Assembly (NCBI GenBank): GCA_900068845.1
Contig: CEFQ01000004.1
Coordinates: forward strand, 124,159 to 188,158
Direction of reading: 5' to 3'
Source of the DNA: Enterobacter ludwigii
GTDB lineage: Bacteria > Pseudomonadota > Gammaproteobacteria > Enterobacterales > Enterobacteriaceae
Length of the DNA: 64,000 nucleotides
The notes beneath the pieces were generated by a model. It was given only the letters and a program-made list of their open reading frames with translations, ran no database searches and was not told the DNA's origin. A program made the position numbers and the translations under genes. Below, piece by piece: positions 37,019-46,814 of the stretch (the stretch's first letter is position 1; the number at the start of each line of letters is the position of its first letter).

Positions 37019-37801
37019 CTACAAATAGCGCGATGCAGGCTTGTTGAGCGAGATGAAGGGCAATATGGCGATGCGTGCCTCTTCGTACGTTTGCCAAAGC
37101 TGCATATCTTCCACGGATGGCATAGTCACCAACTCACCGGCATCAAGTCCACGTAGCGCTGCCGAGACTAAATCGTCCACTTCCATCAACATCTCTGCCG
37201 GAAGTTCGTGGATAGATTTTCCTGCGCGCTCAAAGATCTCGGTACGCGTTAAACCGGGCAGTACAGCCTGCACACGCACACCACTATCGGCTAATTCGCG
37301 ATGCAGATTACGAGTCAGGGAAAGCACATACGCTTTACTGGCGTTGTACGCCCCATTCGCCGATTCGCTCACCAGCGCTAGCACCGAAGCAATATTCACA
37401 ATCGTGCCAGTGTGACGTGAACGAAATACCTGGGCTGCACTGTGTGCCAGCTGCGTCAGCGCAACGATATTCAGCGTTAGCATCGTTTGTATTTTCGCGA
37501 TGTCACCGTCAAGAAATTCGCCTTCTACTGTCATGCCGGCGTTGTTGATCAAAAGAGTAATTGCTTTATTTTGCTGGATTTCGCGATCGATTCTTTGCAA
37601 ATCATCGTGCCTGGTTAGGTCTGCAACTAAGACGCCGACTTCAACGCCGTGCGCCTCGCGCAGTGATTGTGCCAATGCCTTGAGCCTGGCTTCATCGCGC
37701 GCCACCAGAATCAGGTTTGTGCCGTGTGCTGCCAGTTGTTTTGCATAAGTCGCGCCAATACCACTTGATGCGCCAGTGATCAAAGCCAGTTGTTGTGACA
37801 T
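37019..37801 (-). CDS. SDR-family NAD(P)-dependent oxidoreductase
   Basis: A 260-residue classical short-chain dehydrogenase. It has the cofactor loop TGASSGIG, the NNAG motif, and catalytic Ser-Tyr-Lys (IASVLA; YNASK). The arginine after the first beta-alpha unit (LVARDEARL) suggests NADP preference. The substrate is unknown. It is divergent from a TetR-type regulator gene with repeated operator-like sites between them, so it is probably repressed by that regulator. Confidence 0.88.
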   Translation of the reverse strand: MSQQLALITGASSGIGATYAKQLAAHGTNLILVARDEARLKALAQSLREAHGVEVGVLVADLTRHDDLQRIDREIQQNKAITLLINNAGMTVEGEFLDGDIAKIQTMLTLNIVALTQLAHSAAQVFRSRHTGTIVNIASVLALVSESANGAYNASKAYVLSLTRNLHRELADSGVRVQAVLPGLTRTEIFERAGKSIHELPAEMLMEVDDLVSAALRGLDAGELVTMPSVEDMQLWQTYEEARIAILPFISLNKPASRYL

Positions 37802-37816
37802 GGAATGTTCCTTTAG

Positions 37817-37894
37817 ATGATGGTTATCATATTTACGTGGTTTAATATGACGATCATAATATTTACCGTCAAGCTAGAATATGATGGTTGTAAT
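37817..37894. promoter_or_regulatory. Operator-like repeats between the SDR and TetR-type genes
   Basis: Three related elements lie between the two divergent starts: ATGAT-ggtt-ATCAT at 37817-37830, TATGA-cga-TCATA at 37846-37858, and ATGATGGTTGTAAT at 37881-37894. The first two are palindromic, as TetR-family operators usually are. Binding by the adjacent regulator is an inference. Confidence 0.5.
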
Positions 37895-37935
37895 AATTAC
37901 ACTGATTGCCATCAACGATGTCGGAGTCAATAAAG

Positions 37936-38523
37936 ATGGAAAAGCTGAGCCATAAAGCGCGTACACGACAGCGCATTTTGGATGAGGCCTCTGTGGTGAT
38001 GCGCGAGAACGGAACGGAAAGCATTGGCGTCGCAGCGCTGATGAAGCGCGTGGGCTTAACACACGGCGGATTTTATGCACATTTCGCTTCTCGCGAGGAT
38101 CTGGTGCAAGCGGTGATTGCTGAAATGTTTACCGATTCAGCGCGCCGCTTTGCGGATATCACTTCAATCAACGATCCCGCTGAACGACTGAATCAGCTGA
38201 TTGATAACTATTTGTCTGAGCAGCATTGCAACACGCCGGGTGAAGGCTGTCCGCTTCCTGCGCTGGTGAGTGAAATGGCGCATTTGCCGGTCGAGGCGCG
38301 CACGCTATTTTCCCAGCAACGAGAAGCGATGCGGCAGCGTTTGGCAATAACGCTACGTGAACTCAATCATCCGCACGCAGACGACGCGTCCACCACGATA
38401 TTGGCTGAGATGGTTGGCGCGGTAGCAATGGCACGCGCCTGTCCGGACCACGAGGAGGCTCGCACTATGTTAGCAAGCAGCCGTCGATCGGTTAAACAAC
38501 GCGCCGGACTGGAGGCTGCATGA
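37936..38523 (+). CDS. TetR/AcrR-family transcriptional regulator
   Basis: The protein has 195 residues. The N-terminal HTH domain (about 5-55) reads ARTRQRILDEA..GVAALMKRVGLTHGGFYAHF, the typical TetR helix-turn-helix. The C-terminal ligand domain includes CNTPGEGCPLPAL, similar to regulators of reactive-carbonyl or quinone responses, which is only suggestive. ATG 37936 has GGAG nine bases upstream and is preferred to an in-frame start at 37906. It is divergent from the SDR gene and overlaps mug by ATGA. Confidence 0.88.
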   Translation: MEKLSHKARTRQRILDEASVVMRENGTESIGVAALMKRVGLTHGGFYAHFASREDLVQAVIAEMFTDSARRFADITSINDPAERLNQLIDNYLSEQHCNTPGEGCPLPALVSEMAHLPVEARTLFSQQREAMRQRLAITLRELNHPHADDASTTILAEMVGAVAMARACPDHEEARTMLASSRRSVKQRAGLEAA

Positions 38524-39035
38524 GTGAGCACGATATCCGCGACATCATTGCGCCTGATTTACAGGTACTGTTCTGTGGCATTAATCCGGGCAAGTCGTCG
38601 GCGCACACCGGATTTCACTTTGCGCATCCCGGTAATCGTTTCTGGAAAGTAATATATCAGGCTGGCTTTACGCGTGAGTTGCTTAAACCCGAACAGGAGC
38701 AGCGGCTGATGGAAACCGGCTGTGGCATCACGATGCTGGTTGAGCGTCCGACAGTGCAGGCTAATGAGCTAGGCGGTGATGAGCTTCGCGACGGTGGCTC
38801 ACGTTTGCAGCAAAAGATTCTCCACTATCAGCCGCGTGCGTTGGCGGTGTTGGGCAAGGATGCTTTTCAGAAAGCGTTTCGCCAGCGTAAAGTTGAGTGG
38901 GGCGAACAATCGCAAACGCTGGGTGAAACGCGTCTGTGGGTGCTGCCCAATCCGAGCGGTTTGAATCGTACGACGTTGGAAGAGATGGTCGAATCTTATC
39001 GCCAACTGCATGACTGGCTGCAGATTAACGCGTGA
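38520..39035 (+). CDS. mug: G/U mismatch-specific DNA glycosylase (Mug)
   Basis: Mug removes uracil and ethenocytosine opposite guanine in double-stranded DNA. The 171-residue protein aligns with E. coli Mug, including CGINPGKSSAHTGFHFAHPGN (family active-site motif NPG) and the DNA-intercalation loop LPNPSGLNR. The start overlaps the TetR-type gene stop (ATGA), so translation may be coupled. It is convergent with rpoD across a shared terminator; the mug-rpoD arrangement is as in E. coli. Confidence 0.93.
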   Translation: MSEHDIRDIIAPDLQVLFCGINPGKSSAHTGFHFAHPGNRFWKVIYQAGFTRELLKPEQEQRLMETGCGITMLVERPTVQANELGGDELRDGGSRLQQKILHYQPRALAVLGKDAFQKAFRQRKVEWGEQSQTLGETRLWVLPNPSGLNRTTLEEMVESYRQLHDWLQINA

Positions 39036-39055
39036 AACACTGATTTTCAGGCAAT

Positions 39056-39083
39056 AAAAAACCCCAGCAAGCCGGGGTTTTTT
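39056..39083. terminator. Bidirectional terminator between mug and rpoD
   Basis: AAAAAACCCC-agcaagcc-GGGGTTTTTT lies between the two convergent stop codons and has T-runs on both strands. Confidence 0.9.
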
Positions 39084-39097
39084 CGTCTCGACAACGA

Positions 39098-40939
39098 TTA
39101 ATCGTCGAGGAAGCTACGCAGTACTTCAGAGCGGCTTGGGTGACGCAGTTTACGCAGCGCCTTGGCTTCGATCTGACGAATACGCTCACGCGTTACGTCA
39201 AACTGCTTGCCTACCTCTTCCAGCGTGTGGTCGGTGTTCATATCAATACCGAAGCGCATACGCAGAACTTTCGCTTCACGCGCAGTCAGGCCAGCCAACA
39301 CGTCGTGGGTAGCTGAGCGCAGGCTTTCCGAGGTTGCGGAATCCAGCGGCAGCTCCAGCGTGGTGTCTTCGATAAAATCGCCCAGATGCGAATCTTCATC
39401 ATCACCAATCGGCGTCTCCATAGAGATTGGCTCTTTAGCGATTTTCAGCACTTTGCGGATCTTATCTTCCGGCATCAGCATACGTTCAGCCAACTCTTCC
39501 GGCGTCGGTTCGCGACCCATCTCTTGCAGCATCTGACGCGAAATACGGTTGAGTTTGTTGATAGTCTCAATCATATGCACCGGAATACGGATGGTGCGCG
39601 CCTGGTCAGCGATAGAGCGGGTGATAGCCTGACGAATCCACCATGTCGCGTAAGTTGAGAACTTATAACCACGACGGTATTCAAACTTATCAACCGCTTT
39701 CATCAAGCCGATGTTGCCTTCCTGAATCAGATCGAGGAACTGCAGACCACGGTTGGTGTATTTCTTCGCGATAGAGATAACCAGACGTAAGTTCGCTTCA
39801 ACCATCTCTTTCTTCGCACGACGCGCTTTCGCTTCGCCAATTGACATGCGACGGTTGATGTCCTTCACCTGCTCGATGGTCAAGCCAGTTTCTTCTTCGA
39901 TCTGCTGCAGTTTGTACAGCGAACGATTCACATCATCTTCAACTTCCAGCAGTTTTTCTGACCATGGCTTGTTCATAGCCAGCGCGGCTTTAAACCAGCT
40001 TGGGTTAGTTTCGTTGCCGGTAAACAACGTGATGAAGTTTTTCTTTGGCATTTTGCACAGTTCAATACACAGCTTCATGATCAGGCGCTCTTGCGTACGC
40101 ACGCGCTCCATCATTTCACGCATATTGTTTACCAGGTAATCGAACTGCTTCGGTACCAGGCGGAACTGCTTGAACACTTCAGAGAGGTTCTGGATTTCGG
40201 CAACGGCGTCAGCATGGCTGCGGCCTTTGGCTTTGATGACGGTACGCGTCGTTTCGTACTGCGTACGCAGGTCGCCAAACTTCTCGCGAGCCAGTTCTGG
40301 GTCGATAGAATTATCGTCGTCAGAGCTGTCATCATCCTCTTCATCTTCTTCTTCGTCGTCATTCCGATCTTCCTGAGATAACTCAGAACCCACGTGCGTG
40401 GCGGTCGGCGCGATATCTTCTTCCGCGTTAGGATCGATGAATCCGATGATTAAGTCTGACAGTCGATAGTCGCCCGCTTCTACGCGATCATACTGATCGA
40501 GCAGATAGGTGATCGCTTCCGGATATTCGGCTACAGAGCATTGGACCTGATTGATACCGTCTTCGATGCGCTTAGCGATGTCAATTTCGCCTTCACGCGT
40601 CAGCAGTTCAACGGTACCCATTTCACGCATATACATGCGCACCGGGTCGGTAGTACGGCCAATTTCAGATTCAACACTGGATAAAACCTGAGCGGCGGCT
40701 TCTGCGGCATCTTCGTCAGTATCGGAGCTGTTTTCATTCAGTATCAGATCATCAGCATCAGGCGCTTCTTCTACAACCTGAATACCCATGTCATTAATCA
40801 TCTGGATGATGTCTTCGATCTGATCGGAGTCGACGATATCTTCCGGCAGATGGTCATTGACCTCAGCATAGGTCAAATAGCCTTGCTCCTTACCACGGGT
40901 GACAAGTAGCTTAAGCTGTGACTGCGGGTTTTGCTCCAT
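39098..40939 (-). CDS. rpoD: RNA polymerase primary sigma factor, sigma-70
   Basis: The principal sigma factor, 613 residues, the same length as E. coli RpoD. Region 1.1 is at the N-terminus ([20 protein letters not shown]). The acidic linker ([16 protein letters not shown], about 185-205) lies in the non-conserved region. Regions 2.3-2.4 read [20 protein letters not shown] and region 4.2 ends [20 protein letters not shown]. It is the last gene of the macromolecular synthesis operon rpsU-dnaG-rpoD. The 375-bp gap before it should hold an internal promoter and contains a long imperfect palindrome. Confidence 0.97.
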   Translation of the reverse strand: MEQNPQSQLKLLVTRGKEQGYLTYAEVNDHLPEDIVDSDQIEDIIQMINDMGIQVVEEAPDADDLILNENSSDTDEDAAEAAAQVLSSVESEIGRTTDPVRMYMREMGTVELLTREGEIDIAKRIEDGINQVQCSVAEYPEAITYLLDQYDRVEAGDYRLSDLIIGFIDPNAEEDIAPTATHVGSELSQEDRNDDEEEDEEDDDSSDDDNSIDPELAREKFGDLRTQYETTRTVIKAKGRSHADAVAEIQNLSEVFKQFRLVPKQFDYLVNNMREMMERVRTQERLIMKLCIELCKMPKKNFITLFTGNETNPSWFKAALAMNKPWSEKLLEVEDDVNRSLYKLQQIEEETGLTIEQVKDINRRMSIGEAKARRAKKEMVEANLRLVISIAKKYTNRGLQFLDLIQEGNIGLMKAVDKFEYRRGYKFSTYATWWIRQAITRSIADQARTIRIPVHMIETINKLNRISRQMLQEMGREPTPEELAERMLMPEDKIRKVLKIAKEPISMETPIGDDEDSHLGDFIEDTTLELPLDSATSESLRSATHDVLAGLTAREAKVLRMRFGIDMNTDHTLEEVGKQFDVTRERIRQIEAKALRKLRHPSRSEVLRSFLDD

Positions 40940-41314
40940 AAGACGGTATCCACACTTCTGTTAATTAGATTGGTGTCGGTCGGCGCGAGCCAACTATAAC
41001 AGTGAAGGCGTTGTGTTTTTGCCGCTGCCTACATCGCGGCCAGGGCCTTTGCCCTCATATAATCGGCACTTAAGCCGCTTGTGTTCGTTCCGGGCCTGGC
41101 TTACTTGCCATTTTCGTCCCCGGCAGTGCTCGCACTCCTCACGTACTTTAGTACGCTCCGGGTGCTGCGCGCTGGCGGTAACGAAACTGGCTTCGACGCC
41201 TACGGCCCTAATAGGGTGATGCTTCCGGCTTCGCTTATCGCGTATAACAATCCGGAAATGACTGAGCCAGAATGCGGTTTTTAACGTGCTTGCCGTTCAG
41301 ACCCAGTTAAAATC
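40940..41314. other. dnaG-rpoD intergenic region with a long imperfect palindrome
   Basis: These 375 bases are longer than the E. coli dnaG-rpoD gap. From about 41112 (TTTCGT) to 41186 (ACGAAA) the sequence is an imperfect inverted repeat centred on CGTACT-tt-AGTACG (41042-style centre at 41142-41155). It looks like one of the mobile-like intergenic repeats of enterobacteria rather than a terminator, since no T-tract follows. No gene is seen. An rpoD promoter must lie at the left part but I cannot place its hexamers confidently. Confidence 0.55.
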
Positions 41315-43060
41315 TTATTTTTTCGCTAATGCCTGGCTTAAAGCCCAGAATTCGCGGCGTTCGATGGCGCTTAAGCCTTCAGTTCGCTCGCGTGCGATCA
41401 GCGCTTCAAGGCGCTGTTCGAGCGCGGAATCGTAAATGCTCGCCAGTGAATCCTGGAACACTTCTTCCGCCTCTTCATCCACTATCATGTGGTTCCAGGT
41501 GGCCAGTGTTTCAAGGGTCTGGCTAAAATTTGTTCCGCGATATAACTCTAGTAGCTGTCCGGTGGTCAGGCCAGGATTCTCTGTACAACGGCTGACTAAC
41601 TCCACAAATAGCGGTAAACCCGCCATTTTCGACTGCTCTAATCCATCCAGTGTAGGCACGATGGAGGCAAACTGTGGGTTCTGCACTAATAACGCAATCA
41701 ACACGCGCATGGTGGTGCGTTTCAACGGTGGGGCAGTTGGCAGCACGCCACTTTCTGCCAGCTTCGGCATCAGCTTGTCTAACTGGTTATCGTCAAGAAT
41801 CCCAAGTTTATTACCCAATGTTTGACGCATATAAATGCGCAGCGTTTCACCGGGGATCTGACTAATCAGCGGTAACGCCAGTGTTGCCAGCTTGGTCTTG
41901 CCGTCGCGCGTACTCAAATCCACTTGCGGCATCAGGCTGTCGAACAAAAACGTGGAGAGCGGTGTAGCTTGCTCCATCCGCGCTTCAAAGGCTGCTTTGC
42001 CCTCTTTGCGTACCAGCGTGTCCGGATCCTCGCCATCAGGCAAAAACATAAAGCGTAGCTGACGACCATCATTCATGTAAGGCAATGCAGTTTCGAGCGT
42101 ACGCCATGCCGCTTCACGTCCGGCTCGGTCACCGTCATAACAGCAAATCACGGTATCGGTTGAACGGTAAAGCAGCTGAACGTGTTCAGCAGTGGTCGAG
42201 GTGCCTAACGACGCTACAGCATAATCAATGCCGAATTGCGCCAGTGCCACCACGTCCATATAACCTTCGACAACCAGCAAACGCGTGGGTTGCGGATGAT
42301 TTTTCTGCGCTTCATAAAGCCCGTATAACTGGCGGCCTTTATGGAAAATCGGTGTTTCAGGCGAGTTCAGATACTTCGGCGTGTCGTTGCCCAGCACGCG
42401 ACCACCAAAACCAATCACGCGGCCACGCTTATCGCGGATAGGGAACATCACGCGATCGCGGAAGCGATCATAGGTGCGGCCTGAGTCATTGCTGACCAAC
42501 ATGCCGGCTTCCATCAGTGATTCGCGATCATCTTTCTGCTGCCCAAAGCGCTTCAGTGCATTATCCCAACCGGCAGGTGCATAGCCGATAGCGAAGTGAT
42601 CGATCACTTCCTGACTAAGACCACGGGTGGCGAGATAGTTCTGTGCAGATTGCGCTTGTGGATTACGCAGGCTCTGTTGATAGAAGTCGTTAAGACCTTC
42701 CAGCAACTGATAAAGACTTTGACGTTGATGGCGCTCCATCTGGCTAGGGCCATTGCCCGCTTCATAAGGCACTTCTAAGCCATGAAGCGTGGCCAGCTCC
42801 TCAACGCTTTCAACAAATTCCAGACGATCGTGATTCATCAGGAAGTCGATAGCGTTGCCTTTGGCGCCACAGCCGAAGCAGTAATAAAACTGCTTCTCAC
42901 CACTTACGGTGAAAGAGGGGGTTTTCTCATTATGAAAAGGACAGCACGCGTGATAGTTCTTACCCTGCTTTTTCAGCTTAACGCGAGCATCGATGATATC
43001 CACGATGTCCGTGCGGGCAAGTAAGTCGTTGATAAATATGCGTGGAATTCGTCCAGCCAT
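41315..43060 (-). CDS. dnaG: DNA primase
   Basis: DnaG makes RNA primers at the replication fork with DnaB helicase. The protein has 581 residues, as in E. coli. The N-terminal CHC2 zinc-binding domain (CPFHNEKTPSFTVSGEKQ, then YYCFGCG) is followed by the catalytic core with TOPRIM motif VVEGYMDVV and CYDGDRAG. The C-terminal DnaB-interaction domain is present. It is the middle gene of the rpsU-dnaG-rpoD operon. Confidence 0.97.
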   Translation of the reverse strand: MAGRIPRIFINDLLARTDIVDIIDARVKLKKQGKNYHACCPFHNEKTPSFTVSGEKQFYYCFGCGAKGNAIDFLMNHDRLEFVESVEELATLHGLEVPYEAGNGPSQMERHQRQSLYQLLEGLNDFYQQSLRNPQAQSAQNYLATRGLSQEVIDHFAIGYAPAGWDNALKRFGQQKDDRESLMEAGMLVSNDSGRTYDRFRDRVMFPIRDKRGRVIGFGGRVLGNDTPKYLNSPETPIFHKGRQLYGLYEAQKNHPQPTRLLVVEGYMDVVALAQFGIDYAVASLGTSTTAEHVQLLYRSTDTVICCYDGDRAGREAAWRTLETALPYMNDGRQLRFMFLPDGEDPDTLVRKEGKAAFEARMEQATPLSTFLFDSLMPQVDLSTRDGKTKLATLALPLISQIPGETLRIYMRQTLGNKLGILDDNQLDKLMPKLAESGVLPTAPPLKRTTMRVLIALLVQNPQFASIVPTLDGLEQSKMAGLPLFVELVSRCTENPGLTTGQLLELYRGTNFSQTLETLATWNHMIVDEEAEEVFQDSLASIYDSALEQRLEALIARERTEGLSAIERREFWALSQALAKK

Positions 43061-43094
43061 AAGCCCCGATTTTTCAGCTCATAAACGACAACAA

Positions 43095-43121
43095 GCCGCG
43101 CTTCCTTTCGGAAAGCACGGC
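43095..43121 (-). terminator. Partial terminator/processing hairpin between rpsU and dnaG
   Basis: GCCGTGCTTTCC-gaaa-GGAAGCGCGGC on the minus strand forms a stable stem with one mismatch or bulge and a weak T-rich tail. The E. coli operon has an attenuating terminator in this gap that lowers dnaG expression relative to rpsU. Confidence 0.65.
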
Positions 43122-43178
43122 CTTTTACTTGACTCTGTCTGCGTTTATCACGCGGCGGAAGCGAACTTCCGCAAGAAA

Positions 43179-43451
<273 letters not shown>

Positions 43452-43675
43452 TCAAAATGGTGCAGCATTTTACTCCAGCCGCGGCTGACTTGTAAAGCAC
43501 CATGTATAATTTAGAACCAACAGGGGCATATGCCATCGCGGCTGCCGGTTTTTTCAGGCCGTGGAGTATAGCGCACTCTTTGTGCGACAGAAAAACACTT
43601 TTTCAGGGGCAAAGTTTCTGGCGTAAGAATTGCCTGTGTTACACTGCGCGCCGCACGAAGAGGGTGATAAAAGCT

Positions 43676-44689
43676 ATGCGAGTTCTGGGTATTGAAACGT
43701 CCTGCGATGAAACCGGCATCGCGATATATGATGATGCGTCCGGTCTGCTGGCAAATCAATTATATAGCCAGGTCAAACTGCATGCCGATTACGGCGGCGT
43801 GGTGCCTGAACTGGCATCGCGTGACCACGTACGTAAAACCGTGCCGCTGATTCAGGCTGCACTAAAAGAAGCCGGCCTTGAGCCGCAGCAAATTGATGGT
43901 GTGGCTTACACTGCAGGGCCAGGTTTAGTGGGTGCGCTGCTGGTTGGTGCCACCATTGGCCGTGCGTTGGCGTTCGCCTGGAATGTGCCGGCAGTACCGG
44001 TGCATCACATGGAAGGGCATCTGTTGGCGCCGATGCTGGAAGAGAATCCACCTGAATTTCCCTTTGTTGCGCTGCTGGTTTCCGGCGGGCACACGCAGTT
44101 AATCAGCGTGACCGGCATTGGAGAATACACTTTGCTGGGGGAATCGATTGACGATGCTGCAGGTGAAGCCTTTGATAAAACGGCCAAATTGCTCGGTCTG
44201 GATTATCCTGGCGGACCGATGCTGTCGCGCATGGCGCAGCAGGGCACTCCAAACCGTTTCCGCTTCCCGCGGCCAATGACCGATCGTCCGGGGCTGGATT
44301 TCAGCTTCTCCGGCTTAAAGACTTTTGCGGCAAACACCATTCGCGAGCATCAGGGCGATGAGCAAGCGCGCGCTGATATCGCCCGCGCGTTCGAGGATGC
44401 AGTGGTCGATACGTTGATGATTAAGTGCAAACGTGCGCTTGAGCAAACCGGCTTCAAACGTTTGGTGATTGCGGGTGGCGTCAGCGCGAACCGCACGCTG
44501 CGTGAGCGGATGGCCGAGATGATGCAAAAGCGTGGCGGCGAAGTGTTTTATGCGCGCCCTGAGTTTTGCACCGATAACGGTGCGATGATTGCTTACGCTG
44601 GCATGGTGCGCCTCAAAGGCGGCACAAGCGGGGGACTCGGCGTCAGCGTACGGCCGCGTTGGCCACTGTCAGAATTGCCCGCTATCTAA
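43676..44689 (+). CDS. tsaD: tRNA N6-threonylcarbamoyladenosine transferase subunit TsaD
   Basis: TsaD with TsaB and TsaE makes t6A37 in tRNAs that read ANN codons. The 337-residue protein begins [20 protein letters not shown], the universal Kae1/TsaD start. It has the metal-binding HHMEGH motif and the ATP-binding [10 protein letters not shown] segment. In-frame starts up to 43502 are rejected because the family begins at MRVLGIE. It is divergent from rpsU and convergent with plsY. Confidence 0.97.
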   Translation: MRVLGIETSCDETGIAIYDDASGLLANQLYSQVKLHADYGGVVPELASRDHVRKTVPLIQAALKEAGLEPQQIDGVAYTAGPGLVGALLVGATIGRALAFAWNVPAVPVHHMEGHLLAPMLEENPPEFPFVALLVSGGHTQLISVTGIGEYTLLGESIDDAAGEAFDKTAKLLGLDYPGGPMLSRMAQQGTPNRFRFPRPMTDRPGLDFSFSGLKTFAANTIREHQGDEQARADIARAFEDAVVDTLMIKCKRALEQTGFKRLVIAGGVSANRTLRERMAEMMQKRGGEVFYARPEFCTDNGAMIAYAGMVRLKGGTSGGLGVSVRPRWPLSELPAI

Positions 44690-44693
44690 AACG

Positions 44694-44720
44694 AAAAAAC
44701 CGGCCTCGCGCCGGTTTTTT
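44694..44720. terminator. Bidirectional terminator between tsaD and plsY
   Basis: AAAAAACCGGC-ctcgc-GCCGGTTTTTT lies just after tsaD and runs into the plsY stop codon. Confidence 0.9.
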
Positions 44721-45319
44721 TATTTCTTCTTCTTCCGCTTCCAGATTTTATTTTCCTGTCCGCGCCACAGGCGCTGGATGTTGTCGTGATGCCGCAAAAG
44801 AATCAGGCAGGACAGCATAGATACGGGAAAAGTAAATTGTGGTTTGAACCACCACACGTAAAACGGTGCGATGAGCGCGCTGACAATTGCGCCAAGTGAG
44901 GAGTAGCCACTCAGCAACACCGTCAGCAGCCAGGTGCCGGTCATTAACCCCGTTAAATCCCAGCCAATCGGCGCAATGGCACCAAATGCCGTCGCCACGC
45001 CTTTACCGCCGCGGAAACGAAAGAATACGGGATAGATATGGCCAAGGCAGGCAGCAATCGCCGTTAATCCAAGATAGAGCGGCGTAACATGCAGCAGATA
45101 AGCGATCCACACGGGAAGCATGCCTTTCGCCACGTCAAAAATCAGTACCGCGGCAGCGGCAACTTTGCCTCCAATGCGCAAAACGTTGGTCGCGCCAGGA
45201 TTACCTGAGCCTTCCAGGCGCGGATCGGGTAAACCAGCCAGTTTACACACCAGAATCGCACTGGAAATCGAGCCGCACAGATACGCGAAAATAATCATAC
45301 CAAGCGCGATAGCACTCAT
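44720..45319 (-). CDS. plsY: Glycerol-3-phosphate acyltransferase PlsY
   Basis: PlsY transfers an acyl group from acyl-phosphate to glycerol-3-phosphate, the first step of phospholipid synthesis. The protein has 199 residues with about five membrane segments and the motifs [15 protein letters not shown] and [18 protein letters not shown] 45319 gives [19 protein letters not shown], matching E. coli; an upstream in-frame start at 45409 is rejected. It is divergent from folB, as in E. coli. Confidence 0.95.
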   Translation of the reverse strand: MSAIALGMIIFAYLCGSISSAILVCKLAGLPDPRLEGSGNPGATNVLRIGGKVAAAAVLIFDVAKGMLPVWIAYLLHVTPLYLGLTAIAACLGHIYPVFFRFRGGKGVATAFGAIAPIGWDLTGLMTGTWLLTVLLSGYSSLGAIVSALIAPFYVWWFKPQFTFPVSMLSCLILLRHHDNIQRLWRGQENKIWKRKKKK

Positions 45320-45426
45320 AGCGTCGTACCGTTCCTTTTGGGTCGTTTTGTTCTCGATAAGCGTGGATAATACGCATAATCCGCCGGAAGTGGTATCCGG
45401 CTTAGCCAAAAACAGAGACTGACATC

Positions 45427-45786
45427 ATGGATATCGTATTTATCGAGCAGCTTACCGTGTTCACGACCATAGGCGTTTACGACTGGGAACAGGGCATGCA
45501 GCAGAAGCTAGTGCTCGATGTCGAAATGGCGTGGGACAACCGTCAGGCCGCGGCCAGCGACGATGTGAAGGATTGCCTGAGCTACGCTGATGTCACCGAA
45601 GTGATCCTCAATCATCTGCAAGGCCAGCGTTTTGCTTTGGTCGAAAGGGTGGCGGAAGAAATCGCCGATCTGTTGATGAATCGTTTCAAAACGCCCGGCG
45701 TGCGAATAAAGGTAGGTAAACCGGGCGCTGTAGCCCAGGCAGCGAGCGTTGGCGTGCGTATTGAGCGCGGGACTATTCCGAAATAA
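45427..45786 (+). CDS. folB: Dihydroneopterin aldolase
   Basis: FolB converts 7,8-dihydroneopterin to 6-hydroxymethyl-dihydropterin in folate synthesis. The 119-residue protein starts MDIVFIEQLTVFTTIGVYDWE, with the conserved Glu-rich active-site stretch and Lys in VRIKVGKPGAV. Its length fits the family. It is divergent from plsY and upstream of uppP, with a terminator between them. Confidence 0.94.
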   Translation: MDIVFIEQLTVFTTIGVYDWEQGMQQKLVLDVEMAWDNRQAAASDDVKDCLSYADVTEVILNHLQGQRFALVERVAEEIADLLMNRFKTPGVRIKVGKPGAVAQAASVGVRIERGTIPK

Positions 45787-45918
45787 ATCTTCCGTGATTG
45801 CCATCACAATGAAACCAAACCAAATTATGGTGTGTCTCACTTGAGGCCGTTGCGCTAACGAACAGATTCTACCTGAATTTCTTAAGGTTTCCTTCAGCGT
45901 GACGCAGGCATAATTTCA

Positions 45919-45946
45919 GGCGGTAGCCCTTTGCGACCGCCTTTTT
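45919..45946 (+). terminator. Rho-independent terminator after folB
   Basis: GGCGGT-N11-ACCGCC followed by five T lies between folB and uppP, 133 bases after the folB stop. Confidence 0.8.
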
Positions 45947-45977
45947 ACTGTTTAAAACGGATAGAGGAAATATTTTG

Positions 45978-46796
45978 ATGGCAGACATTCACCAGCTTTG
46001 GGTAGCTGCAATCCTGGGGGTTGTAGAAGGCCTCACGGAATTCCTGCCGGTCTCCTCCACGGGCCACATGATTATCGTTGGCCATCTACTGGGTTTTGAA
46101 GGTGAGACCGCTGAAACCTTCGAAGTTGTGATACAGCTGGGATCAATTCTGGCTGTGGTCGTGATGTTCTGGCGTCGCCTGTTTGGTTTGATTGGGATTC
46201 ACTTCGGTGAGGTCAAACACGAAGGCGTCGGTACCGGTAAATTAACGCTGATTCATATTTTATTGGGAATGGTACCGGCGGTGGTGATTGGTTTGTTGCT
46301 GCACGATCAAATCAAAACGCTGTTTAACCCCATCAACGTAATGTATGCGCTGGTGGTCGGTGGTGTGCTGCTGCTGGTGGCGGAATACTTCAAGCCGAAG
46401 CAACCTAAAGCGGTTGGCGTGGACGATATCACCTACCGTCAGGCGTTTATGATTGGCTGCTTCCAGTGTCTGGCGCTGTGGCCGGGCTTTTCGCGCTCGG
46501 GGGCGACGATTTCTGGCGGTATGTTGATGGGCGTAAGTCGCTATGCGGCATCGGAGTTCTCGTTCATTCTGGCGGTGCCGATGATGATTGGCGCAACCGG
46601 ACTGGATCTCTACAAGAGCCTGGGCTTCCTGACAATGCAGGATTTGCCAATGTTTGCCGTCGGATTTGTGACGGCTTTCGTTGTGGCGCTGCTGGCGATC
46701 AAAGTGTTCCTTGAGCTCATCAAGCGTATCTCGTTCGTCTCTTTCGCCATCTACCGCTTCATTGTTGCGGCAGTGGTCTACGCCGTCTTTATGTAA
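45978..46796 (+). CDS. uppP: Undecaprenyl-diphosphatase UppP (BacA)
   Basis: UppP recycles the undecaprenyl carrier by removing a phosphate from undecaprenyl diphosphate at the inner membrane and confers bacitracin tolerance. The 272-residue membrane protein has the active-site segments [14 protein letters not shown] and [17 protein letters not shown] 45978 follows AGAGGA at good spacing; a TTG one codon upstream is less likely. It is convergent with cca, as in E. coli. Confidence 0.95.
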   Translation: MADIHQLWVAAILGVVEGLTEFLPVSSTGHMIIVGHLLGFEGETAETFEVVIQLGSILAVVVMFWRRLFGLIGIHFGEVKHEGVGTGKLTLIHILLGMVPAVVIGLLLHDQIKTLFNPINVMYALVVGGVLLLVAEYFKPKQPKAVGVDDITYRQAFMIGCFQCLALWPGFSRSGATISGGMLMGVSRYAASEFSFILAVPMMIGATGLDLYKSLGFLTMQDLPMFAVGFVTAFVVALLAIKVFLELIKRISFVSFAIYRFIVAAVVYAVFM

Positions 46797-46814
46797 GTTG
46801 CAACGCGCGGCCGG

